Assembly: GCA_020630775.1 (NCBI GenBank)
Contig: JAHDIN010000001.1
Span: forward strand, 1-64,000
Source: Saprospiraceae bacterium
GTDB taxonomy: Bacteria > Bacteroidota > Bacteroidia > Chitinophagales > Saprospiraceae
Direction of reading: 5' to 3'
DNA length: 64,000 nucleotides
Position numbers and translations under genes: made by a program. This document shows, one piece after another, positions 8,156 through 15,795 of the stretch. The notes beneath the pieces are model-generated. The model saw nothing but the letters and a program-made list of their open reading frames with translations, had not been told where the DNA came from and ran no database searches. The number at the start of each line of letters is the position of its first letter. Position 1 is the stretch's first letter.

Positions 8156-8825
8156 TTTCTTGTGTAATGAATTTTATGAAGTAAGCATCCAGTTGATTAA
8201 ATCGTTCTCGGTCCAAGTCTAGATTTCCGTACCAAACATTATCAAATATGTTGACAAGTGTATTGAATATAACATTGAGTTTGTGACCACGCATTTCTCT
8301 ACCGTAGTCTCTATTAGTTTTATCTTGCTTCCAGTTGATTATGTTTTTCTCAGATAAGATTTGTAAGACGTTTAGAAAACGCCATCTGATAGCTCCCCTA
8401 TAATCACCAATACTTAGCGCTTTATTATATCCATCAAGAGTATCTACTTCTTCAATGTCTTCAATTTCATGATGCTTGAGCGTGGATTCTTCTATTTTTT
8501 TATCTACTTGTACGTTAGAAAAGATAAAGAACAAAAGAAAAACAATTATAACAGCCAGCAACAGCAACGGGATAATCGAAAACAATTCTAGTGTATCATA
8601 AAATTGAGGACTTATATCTGTCTCCTTTTTCTTTTTTTCTTTTTTCTTTTTCTCCTTTGGGGGTTTAGGTCTAAGAGCATTTTTGGTTTTGTCGAAAGGA
8701 ATCTCTTCTATTAACTGATCGTAGTTTTCTGTGCTTATTAAAGTTTTTTGAACAATTGTATCTTGAGCTGATGCGCAATAAGTAACTAAGAATAAAATGG
8801 ATGATATAATAATAATTCTTATCAT
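8148..8825 (-). CDS. DUF4129 domain-containing protein
   Basis: A 225-aa protein with a signal-peptide-like start (MIRIIIISSILFLVTYCASA), a strongly basic Lys/Glu tract (PPKEKKKKEKKKKETD, about 55-70), one central membrane helix (LFSIIPLLLLAVIIVFLLFF, about 81-100) and a C-terminal helical domain: DYRGAIRWRFLNVLQILSEK, the conserved DKTNRDYGREM, and a VWYGNLDLDRERF tail. That C-terminal signature is DUF4129. A lipoprotein-type cleavage at C17 is possible, but the lipobox is poor. It overlaps the SpoIIM gene by 4 bp (ATGA) and the DUF4350 gene by 8 bp. Confidence 0.85.
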   Translation of the reverse strand: MIRIIIISSILFLVTYCASAQDTIVQKTLISTENYDQLIEEIPFDKTKNALRPKPPKEKKKKEKKKKETDISPQFYDTLELFSIIPLLLLAVIIVFLLFFIFSNVQVDKKIEESTLKHHEIEDIEEVDTLDGYNKALSIGDYRGAIRWRFLNVLQILSEKNIINWKQDKTNRDYGREMRGHKLNVIFNTLVNIFDNVWYGNLDLDRERFNQLDAYFIKFITQENE

Positions 8826-10651
8826 TCAAAGAGTGGTGATTGTTGACCAAATGATTTTAAGCGATCTTTCAGATCTAAAGCTTCGTTTCTGGTTCTGATG
8901 GCATCGTAACAATTGGAAAGTAAATAATAAACTATCGGGAAGCATAATAAAAAGAGACACCACTTTATAATATGATCTACAAATATTTTACTTACTCGTG
9001 CATCTGCAAATACATGATGCCATTCCACAAAATTTGATAAGTAATTAAATAAACTTGAAGATGATAAAAGCAGTATCAAGATGCATATGCCAATTATGAG
9101 TATATAGATAACAATGTAATTAAGCCAAGATGTAAAACTTAATTTAAATGCTTTAATCATTGATCGATCTATTGTAGAATCATTTTCATTAGTAGTATTT
9201 TCTATCATGATCACCAAGAAAGCTGGTGATAATACAGCGAGACTTATGAAATTAAATGGAGTAGGAATAAAATAAAGTGGTGTAAATACAATCAGTACGG
9301 ATGCCATTATTTTTAAAAAATACTGTTTTAAGTATTTTAAAATGTTTTGAATAGATAAGTTTTTATCATTCATGTTCATTTTTAGAATGGTTATACAGTA
9401 GCTGGCTAAAATTACATATATAGCAAACATGAAAATGCCTCCGTCTTTAAACCTTGTAAAGCTGTAATATTTAAATTCTGAAAAATCAATTTCAGATATG
9501 AATCGAACATATACATAAAGGAAAGGAATTAATGAAAGGGTTCCAGGGATGATGATTCCTTTAAAGTTCTTTCCCAATAAAATTCTAAATTGTAAAAAAG
9601 CGTCAGCTATAACTTGGCTAGTAGTTCTATAACTTATAGGATCAACATGACGTCTATCATTATGTTGAGGAATGATGGTATAGTCAATGGCTTCTTGTTT
9701 TAATTTGTAATTGTAATATAAAGGATACAGGACCCACATGGTTAGTACAAAAAGTAATGAAACGATAATTATACCTGCTTTTACTGCATCCAGTAATTCT
9801 GTTTGTCTTGTAACATACGATTCTAGAATTCCGGCCATTACAAATAGTGGTATCACGCCAAGTATTATTCTCAGAGCTCTTAATGCAGATACTTGCAAAG
9901 AGGTAGTGCGCTCATAAGTTTTAGGAAATAATAAGCCGCTGCCTAATACTATACCTGCACCACCGGCAATAATAATAGCTGATATTTCAATTGTACCATG
10001 AATCCAGATAGTTAAAAAAGATGTCCAAAATAAACCTTTAGAATAAAAGAAGTATTGAAAGGCACCTATCATAATACCATTGGAAAGTAAAACGATGATA
10101 GTGCCAATACTGCCAAAAAATCCTAATACAAATGCAAAAAATGAAACTTGAATATTATTTGTTGTAATACCAAAAAACATATTCAACTTTCTCTCGTCTT
10201 TGTAAACCGCCATGGGGTCACCCTTTTCAATATTGTCCTCTGTCATATTTATATAGTCATCCCCTAAAATGAGTCTTGGAAAGTCTTCATTGTACGCAGA
10301 AGAAATAGCACCTATGGATAATGCAATTATAAAAACGCCGAGTGAAACAAGTAAAGCATGCCTAGAATTATAAATTTCTTGTGGTAAAATATGCTTAAAG
10401 AAATTTACTATTTGTCTTAGACTAAATTTATCTTCCTTGATACGCATAGTATCTAGGACTCTTTGAGTTAAGTTGTTAAGATATAGACGGACGGATCTGT
10501 TTGGGTAAAATGTACGTGCGTAGGATAAGTCACTTGAAACTTTTACGAATAATCTGTGAAGTTGTTCTGCATCTTTCTGATTACGACGCAGTAAGACCTC
10601 TAATTCTTTCCAATCCGCTTCATTTTGTTCTATAAACTGAGATTCGGTCAA
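8822..10651 (-). CDS. SpoIIM-domain (stage II sporulation protein M-like) membrane protein
   Basis: A 609-aa polytopic membrane protein and first gene of the leftward MoxR operon. The first half (about 1-320) is a SpoIIM/DUF95-type domain: a soluble helical head, then membrane helices with IGTIIVLLSNGIMIGAFQYF and the hallmark IWIHGTIEISAIIIAGGAGI. The second half (about 350-600) adds a further helical bundle, making it longer than minimal SpoIIM proteins. In non-sporulating Bacteroidota this family occurs beside RDD, DUF4129, MoxR and DUF58 genes; its role there is unknown. The apparent start is TTG at 10649-10651, the first start after an in-frame stop. About 97 bp separate it from the divergent RDD gene, so the two probably share a regulatory region. 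Confidence 0.87.
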   Translation of the reverse strand: MTESQFIEQNEADWKELEVLLRRNQKDAEQLHRLFVKVSSDLSYARTFYPNRSVRLYLNNLTQRVLDTMRIKEDKFSLRQIVNFFKHILPQEIYNSRHALLVSLGVFIIALSIGAISSAYNEDFPRLILGDDYINMTEDNIEKGDPMAVYKDERKLNMFFGITTNNIQVSFFAFVLGFFGSIGTIIVLLSNGIMIGAFQYFFYSKGLFWTSFLTIWIHGTIEISAIIIAGGAGIVLGSGLLFPKTYERTTSLQVSALRALRIILGVIPLFVMAGILESYVTRQTELLDAVKAGIIIVSLLFVLTMWVLYPLYYNYKLKQEAIDYTIIPQHNDRRHVDPISYRTTSQVIADAFLQFRILLGKNFKGIIIPGTLSLIPFLYVYVRFISEIDFSEFKYYSFTRFKDGGIFMFAIYVILASYCITILKMNMNDKNLSIQNILKYLKQYFLKIMASVLIVFTPLYFIPTPFNFISLAVLSPAFLVIMIENTTNENDSTIDRSMIKAFKLSFTSWLNYIVIYILIIGICILILLLSSSSLFNYLSNFVEWHHVFADARVSKIFVDHIIKWCLFLLCFPIVYYLLSNCYDAIRTRNEALDLKDRLKSFGQQSPLFE

Positions 10652-10748
10652 TGCCTCTAATTGACTTTATGATTTAATACCTTCTAACTTACGATTTATG
10701 AATCAAAAACTCTGTGTTCGAGCTTTTTTTTAATGATATTTGTTTAGA

Positions 10749-11453
10749 ATGAGCACTATAGAAATATCTACAGCCCATAACATTGTTGTACGTTTCGAAA
10801 TTGCGACAGTACTACAGCGCATACTAGCTTGGTTCATTGATCTATTAGTATTGCTGGTAATAACTTTTTTTATAGCTTTTGCTGCTAGAGGTTCTGAATT
10901 AATATTATGGTTGGTGCTTTTCCCTGTATGGACGCTTTATCATTTCTTATGGGAGGTGTTTTACAAAGGCCAGTCCCCCGGAAAGAAACTGTTGAAGATA
11001 AGAGTCGTTACATTAAATGGACGTACACCATTAGTCATCGATTATTTTACACGCTGGCTTTTTAGATTAATTGATGTGAGCCTCACCTTTGGCACACTAG
11101 GTATATTCTTTATATTATCTTCTGGTAAAGGGCAACGTATTGGAGACATGCTGGCACAGACATCTGTTGTAAAATCGGAAAATGAAAATGGTATTTCTTT
11201 AGAGAGTATTAAAAAACTTCAAAACAATGCGAAAATAGAATTTCCGCAAATTATAGCTTATACTGATGAGGATATGTTGCTCTTAAAGCAAAGTATAATT
11301 CGTTATAAAAGATATCCTAACGAGAGTAACAAAGAAATACTTATTAGGCTTTCTGACAGCATCCAAGAAAAATTGGATGTGAAATTAAATGGTAAAAGTA
11401 CTTTGGAGTTTTTGGATAAAGTCCTATACGAATATATTGTATTGACAAGATGA
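10749..11453 (+). CDS. RDD family membrane protein
   Basis: A 234-aa protein from the ATG at 10749 (an in-frame TTG three codons earlier is less likely). The N-terminal RDD domain carries VLQRILAWFIDLLVLLVITF with its Arg-Asp pair, then YKGQSPGKKLLKIRVV and the TRWLFRLIDVSLTF and GQRIGDMLAQTSVV segments. The C-terminal 90 residues are soluble and helical. RDD proteins are membrane proteins, some linked to ion exchange, but in this genomic setting the function is unknown. It is divergent from the SpoIIM/MoxR operon, which usually includes an RDD gene, and overlaps murI by 4 bp (ATGA). Confidence 0.9.
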   Translation: MSTIEISTAHNIVVRFEIATVLQRILAWFIDLLVLLVITFFIAFAARGSELILWLVLFPVWTLYHFLWEVFYKGQSPGKKLLKIRVVTLNGRTPLVIDYFTRWLFRLIDVSLTFGTLGIFFILSSGKGQRIGDMLAQTSVVKSENENGISLESIKKLQNNAKIEFPQIIAYTDEDMLLLKQSIIRYKRYPNESNKEILIRLSDSIQEKLDVKLNGKSTLEFLDKVLYEYIVLTR

Positions 11454-12205
11454 GTAAAATTGCATTTTTTGATTCCGGAATAGGGGGTCTGACCGTTCTA
11501 GCTCAAGCCATAAAATTGTTGCCTCATGAAAGCTATGTTTACTTCGCAGATTCTAAGAACTTGCCTTATGGTACAAAAACAGTTGATGAAATACGTAGTC
11601 TAGTTATTGATGCAGTAGAATTTTTATCAGAATTAGAGCTTAAAGCTTTAGTCATAGCTTGTAATACAGCTACAAGTGCGGTTGTTAATATCTTAAGACA
11701 AGAGTACAGTTTTCCAATAATTGGAATGGAGCCAGCTATAAAACCTGCTACTCAATTGACAAAAGGCAAACGTATTTTGGTTTGCGCTACTGATCGCACA
11801 CTTACGGAGAAAAAATTAAAAGATCTAATTGTTGATTTAAACGTCGAGGATAGGGTAGACTTAATGTCATTACAATCACTTGTTTCTTTTTGTGAAAATT
11901 TTGACTTTCATAGTTTCAAGCTACATGAGTATTTAGATGGAAAATTTAGAGACATTGACTTTGATAATTATAGTGCGGTTGTTTTAGGATGTACACATTT
12001 TCTATTCTTTAAAAAATTAATTGAATCAAAGTTGCCTGATCACATAAGTATTATTGATGGAAATTGGGGCACTGTTAAAAGACTTAAGTCGCTAGTGAAA
12101 GAATCTGAATTGGCGAATGATTTTTCTTTAGAATTCTTTGAATCAAAGGTCAGAAAAGAACAAATCTATTTTGATAATTTTCTTAGGTTGTCCATGGAAT
12201 TATAA
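11450..12205 (+). CDS. murI: Glutamate racemase
   Basis: A 251-aa cofactor-independent racemase that makes D-glutamate for peptidoglycan. The start has FFDSGIGGLTVLAQA with the catalytic-region Asp/Ser. The first catalytic cysteine is in VIACNTATSAVVN, the second in VVLGCTHFLFFK, and YFADSKNLPYGTK matches the substrate loop. Length is slightly below the usual 260-270 aa but all motifs are complete. It is translationally coupled to the RDD gene (ATGA overlap). A lipoprotein gene follows after 9 bp, so the three genes are probably one transcript. Confidence 0.96.
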   Translation: MSKIAFFDSGIGGLTVLAQAIKLLPHESYVYFADSKNLPYGTKTVDEIRSLVIDAVEFLSELELKALVIACNTATSAVVNILRQEYSFPIIGMEPAIKPATQLTKGKRILVCATDRTLTEKKLKDLIVDLNVEDRVDLMSLQSLVSFCENFDFHSFKLHEYLDGKFRDIDFDNYSAVVLGCTHFLFFKKLIESKLPDHISIIDGNWGTVKRLKSLVKESELANDFSLEFFESKVRKEQIYFDNFLRLSMEL

Positions 12206-12214
12206 ATTTATATA

Positions 12215-13324
12215 ATGAAGCAATCGAAATATCTTCTTTACATAATATGCGTTGTGCTTTTTTCTTGTGCTAGTCCTCAAAAGCATTTTCAAAAAGGTAA
12301 TTATGAAAAAGCGTTTACAGAGTCTTTAAAAGAATTAAATAAAGGTAAAAAGGACAGAAAACTTAAAACGATTTTAGTTAAGTCATTTAATGAATTGATT
12401 AAGGAAAATCGGGCAGGAGCAGAACGCCTAGTTAGCTCTAATCAAATTGAAGATTGGGAAGTAGCATTCAATAGAAATGAGAACTTGCTTGATAAATATG
12501 ATCAGTCCAGTGTGTATCTAAATGATAGTTTCGATCCCACCATTGAAATTATTAATAATGAGAATGATTATTTGTTAAAAGAAATAACCAATGGATATAT
12601 GAATTTTGGTATTGAATCTATGGCGATCTACAATGAGACAGGAGATAAGTTGGCTGCCCAAGATGCTTTTAATATGTACACTAAGGTGGCATCATACAAT
12701 GGCAATTCACCACAATTAAATCAACTGATTAAAGAGGCTTATGAGGCTGGGGTAATTAATATTTTGGTGTCGGCAAGGTCTTGGGAGTCAAGATATGATT
12801 GGGATATCGATAGACGGTTTGATAATCTCGAAGACGAGAGTCAAGATTTTTACAACATAGTTTACGAAAGGAATTATGAAAATATTGATTGTGAGCTGAA
12901 CATTGATTTTGGGGTTCTTGATATAAATCGACAGGATCGTATCCAAAGCGAGAATTATGAAGAACGCATTGAAACAGGTTATAGAACAGAAGTGGATACT
13001 TCAGGCAGAGAAACGAGAATACCTATTTATGAAACTGTCACTGCACGCGTAGATATCATTGAAGAAAATTATGAATTTGTCTGGGATGTAAGAGTGGATT
13101 CCGATAGATACTCAAATTTCTGCGACTTTAGAAATAGTACATTTTCTGTCAATGAGATAGTAGTTATTGAAAACTACGATTGGCAAGGAGATGAAAGAGC
13201 TGTGCCTAGTCGATATAGAAATCGATCTAGAAATGAAATATCCCGTCGTGATGAAGAAGAGATAATTGAGGATCTTATCCAAGAAGCTTACAGAGAAATA
13301 CGCAGGCAATATTTCAACTTGTAG
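12215..13324 (+). CDS. Predicted lipoprotein, uncharacterised
   Basis: A 369-aa protein with a lipoprotein signal peptide: basic start, hydrophobic core and lipobox VLFSC (Cys18). The next segment has a TPR-like helical look (HFQKGNYEKAFTESLKELNK). The C-terminal third is rich in Arg, Asp, Glu and Tyr (ENYEFVWDVRVDSDRYSNF and RYRNRSRNEISRRDEEEIIE) and looks like a beta-rich, charged domain. I do not recognise a named family. It probably sits in the outer membrane facing the periplasm, since no Asp/Glu-rich surface-export signal follows the cysteine. Likely co-transcribed with murI, 9 bp upstream. Confidence 0.8.
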   Translation: MKQSKYLLYIICVVLFSCASPQKHFQKGNYEKAFTESLKELNKGKKDRKLKTILVKSFNELIKENRAGAERLVSSNQIEDWEVAFNRNENLLDKYDQSSVYLNDSFDPTIEIINNENDYLLKEITNGYMNFGIESMAIYNETGDKLAAQDAFNMYTKVASYNGNSPQLNQLIKEAYEAGVINILVSARSWESRYDWDIDRRFDNLEDESQDFYNIVYERNYENIDCELNIDFGVLDINRQDRIQSENYEERIETGYRTEVDTSGRETRIPIYETVTARVDIIEENYEFVWDVRVDSDRYSNFCDFRNSTFSVNEIVVIENYDWQGDERAVPSRYRNRSRNEISRRDEEEIIEDLIQEAYREIRRQYFNL

Positions 13325-13673
13325 AGTATTTCCTTTTTTTATAGTAATTAGTATCATCTCACATCTTAACATTTTATATTCTGTAAGTGTCTTTAATACA
13401 GATTTATACGCATATATAAGATGCATATATGTTATTTTTTAATTTTTATGATGTATTGCCGTAGGGCTTTTGTAGGGTTCTGATAGCTTTTGGTAGGGTC
13501 TACAATCACACATTAGGATAAGTTATATGTGTACTTTTATATCGAATGTTTAAGGGTGGTTTTTTCCATTAAGTAATGCAAAAGACCAAGAACAATTAAG
13601 GGTTTAAATAAACAGCGTTTCTCAATAGTGAGAAACGCTGTAATTTTTAAAGGAAGAAATTGTTCTATGTTTT
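13325..13673. other. Convergent intergenic stretch with GTAGGG repeats
   Basis: No gene seen. GTAGGG occurs at 13461, 13472 and about 13493, and the longer unit CTTTTG(G)TAGGGT occurs twice about 20 bp apart. Spacings of 11 and 21 bp are close to one and two helical turns. The right end holds a strong hairpin (separate entry). Both flanking genes end here, so the role of the repeats is unclear. Confidence 0.4.
13612..13648. terminator. Hairpin terminator between convergent genes
   Basis: A perfect 13-bp stem (ACAGCGTTTCTCA at 13612-13624, TGAGAAACGCTGT at 13629-13641) with a 4-nt loop ATAG, followed on the + strand by AATTTTTAA. It lies 33 bp past the stop of the leftward barrel-protein gene and about 290 bp past the lipoprotein gene, so it probably serves both directions, mainly the leftward ECF operon. 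Confidence 0.75.
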
Positions 13674-15239
13674 TTAGATCTTCATTTCAATTCCAATCCC
13701 AACACCAAACGTTGTGTTTTTCTGATCTACGAAGTTTTCAGAAACTTGATTTATAGAATTAAGGTTTCTTTTAAAGCTTGCCAGTAGAAACCCATTGAAT
13801 CTAGGAGACAATTCATAAATAAGATTAACCCCACCTGTTAAATTCAGATCATTATTTTTAATAAAGTAATTTCTTGCATCTACAGGGTCGTTCGTTGGTC
13901 CCATAAGCCATCCAGAAAAACTGTGATTTATATTGTATAAAACACCAGCCTCAAAAGCCAATTGAAAACCAGATAGTTGTTTTTGATATCCCACTGAGAC
14001 GGGTATACCAATCGTAATTAATTTATTATTGACGTTCCATCTTAATGTGGATATTGTAGTTACTGGAGCATTACCATAAGTATAGGTAGTGTCTCCATTG
14101 CTGTTAATATCAATATTTAGTAATTGATTAGGTAATATTTCAGTAGTAGTGTCTCTTGTTTCATGTCTAAACTTTTCTCTCATCAATCCTAACTCGGCTC
14201 CAGCTTTTACATAAAAACCTTTTTTATGGAGTAATTTAAACTGAAGACCGCTTCTATTACTTAATTGATAATTCTGAGTACGCTTTCTTTCACTGAGATA
14301 ATCTGTCTCCATTTGAGTTTCAAGTTGCATCGACTTATTATAGTAATCGAGACTTGTAAAGCCAACCAAGAACGAGTGGAATTTCCTTCCAGTATGATCA
14401 TAACATTCTATTGAAATACGCTTACTTCTTAAAATAGGAAATTCTATCTGCGGAGCTGTTGTCAGGTCAAGTCCAATTGAATTAGTGTAACGATTATCGA
14501 TTGCAGATAACATGCTGATTGCTTTCGATGACGCTTCCTTTGTAATAGAAGTATTTTCTTTGCTATCTCCAATGTTTGAAGGAAAGCTTGAGCTACTATT
14601 CTGTGAACTTTTATTAACTGTAAAATCTAAACTTCCTTTGTTGACTTCAGAAGTTTTTGATACATCAATATTGTTTGGCCTATCGTCAGTTTTAGAATTT
14701 GTAACCGAATTGCTTTTCTCTTGGTTAACTGACTTATTATCCAACTTTGACAAAGTGACGTTTCGGTTTTGCTTTTCCGTTGTTATGTCCTTAACGTTTG
14801 ATATAATAGCTTCTTCATCAATATTATCATTAGCAATGATTGGATCATTTGATGCTGCGGAATGAACTGCAATGTCATTGCTTGTAATTTCAGCTGCTTC
14901 TGAAGACTTCAAGTTCAGTTCCCAATTGTGACCGTTGATATCAGCCTCAGTTTTATCTTCTCTAATGATAAGAAATGTAGCGATTAGACCTAAGACGAAT
15001 AGAGCCCCTAAACTCAGCTTTCCAAATAATGGTTTTGGCTGTACTTCTCCTTTGATGCTTTTCCAAACAGAACTGCTATTGATATTAACTTCGTGATTAA
15101 AGAGCTTGTTTTGAATCTCATCTTCTAAACTCGCTTGTGTTTTATCTTGTATTTGACTCCAAAGTAAATCTGGATCAATTGAAGATCTATGAGATTCTAA
15201 TTGTTGTTTAAAGAATTTATCTAGTTGATCTTGACCCAT
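13674..15239 (-). CDS. Anti-sigma-like transmembrane protein with C-terminal outer-membrane-barrel-like domain
   Basis: A 521-aa protein whose start overlaps the ECF sigma gene by 19 bp. The N-terminal about 70 residues are soluble and helical with a repeated W-containing unit (DPDLLWSQIQDKTQASLEDE and NSSSVWKSIKGEVQPKP), as in cytoplasmic anti-sigma heads. One membrane helix follows (LSLGALFVLGLIATFLII, about 75-92), then a Ser/Asn/Thr-rich linker (about 95-270). The C-terminal 230 residues alternate in beta-strand fashion (GFYVKAGAELGLMREKF, LAFEAGVLYNINHSFSGWL) and end FGVGIGIEMKI, like small PorT/OmpA-type barrels. Gene order makes it the probable regulator of the adjacent sigma factor. 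An inner-membrane anchor joined to a barrel could span the periplasm; this layout is inference. No catalytic site is expected. Confidence 0.75.
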   Translation of the reverse strand: MGQDQLDKFFKQQLESHRSSIDPDLLWSQIQDKTQASLEDEIQNKLFNHEVNINSSSVWKSIKGEVQPKPLFGKLSLGALFVLGLIATFLIIREDKTEADINGHNWELNLKSSEAAEITSNDIAVHSAASNDPIIANDNIDEEAIISNVKDITTEKQNRNVTLSKLDNKSVNQEKSNSVTNSKTDDRPNNIDVSKTSEVNKGSLDFTVNKSSQNSSSSFPSNIGDSKENTSITKEASSKAISMLSAIDNRYTNSIGLDLTTAPQIEFPILRSKRISIECYDHTGRKFHSFLVGFTSLDYYNKSMQLETQMETDYLSERKRTQNYQLSNRSGLQFKLLHKKGFYVKAGAELGLMREKFRHETRDTTTEILPNQLLNIDINSNGDTTYTYGNAPVTTISTLRWNVNNKLITIGIPVSVGYQKQLSGFQLAFEAGVLYNINHSFSGWLMGPTNDPVDARNYFIKNNDLNLTGGVNLIYELSPRFNGFLLASFKRNLNSINQVSENFVDQKNTTFGVGIGIEMKI

Positions 15240-15787
15240 GATTCTGAATTTTGGAATGAGATTAATTTCTTTCTCAGTAATTGCTTTGCTCGAGATAAAT
15301 TTGATCTTGAAGTCACCTCTTGAATGCCTAACATTTCGGCTATCTCACGATGATTATATCCTTCAATAACGGACAAGTTAAAAACTTGCCTGTAGCCATC
15401 TGGTAATGATTGCACAACCTTCATAAGGTCGTCTACTGACATTTTTGATACTGCATCTGGAGCAACACTCATCTTGTCATTATAATCTAATGAAAGTGGT
15501 GTCGTATCTAACTTATTCTTGTTCAATGTTTTCAATGCCACGTTGACAGTAATCTTACGCATCCAAGATTGCAGTGACCCTTTACTACCGTCAAAGTTTT
15601 TGAAGTACTTAAAGATTCTGATGAATGAATCCTGCAAGCAATCTTTGGCTTTAGCTTCGTCACCTAGGTATCTTAAGCATATTGAATATAGAAGGCCTGA
15701 GAATTGATTTACCAATGCTTTTTGACTGTTGGCTTTACCATTTCTACAGCCTTCTATAATATGATCTAATTTGAGTTGGTCCGTCAT
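15221..15787 (-). CDS. ECF-type RNA polymerase sigma factor
   Basis: A 188-aa sigma-70 family protein with regions 2 and 4 only. Region 2 contains LYSICLRYLGDEAKAKDCLQ, DSFIRIFKYFKNF and LQSWMRKITVNVALKTL. Region 4 contains VVQSLPDGYRQVFNLSVIEG and the helix-turn-helix NHREIAEMLGIQEVTSRSNL. It directs RNA polymerase to a small regulon in response to envelope signals. It starts 8 bp after the large lipoprotein gene and overlaps the anti-sigma-like gene by 19 bp, which points to a three-gene operon in which the lipoprotein may be sensor, target or both. Confidence 0.95.
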   Translation of the reverse strand: MTDQLKLDHIIEGCRNGKANSQKALVNQFSGLLYSICLRYLGDEAKAKDCLQDSFIRIFKYFKNFDGSKGSLQSWMRKITVNVALKTLNKNKLDTTPLSLDYNDKMSVAPDAVSKMSVDDLMKVVQSLPDGYRQVFNLSVIEGYNHREIAEMLGIQEVTSRSNLSRAKQLLRKKLISFQNSESWVKIN

Positions 15788-15795
15788 AAATTAAT

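Noticed and set aside
13112-13426. Minus-strand ORF overlapping the end of the lipoprotein gene
   Set aside because: It lies mostly inside the confident plus-strand gene and shows no family features.
14512-14865. Plus-strand ORF of 117 codons inside the anti-sigma-like gene
   Set aside because: Opposite to the low-complexity Ser/Asn linker; it reads as a Leu/Ser/Phe shadow.
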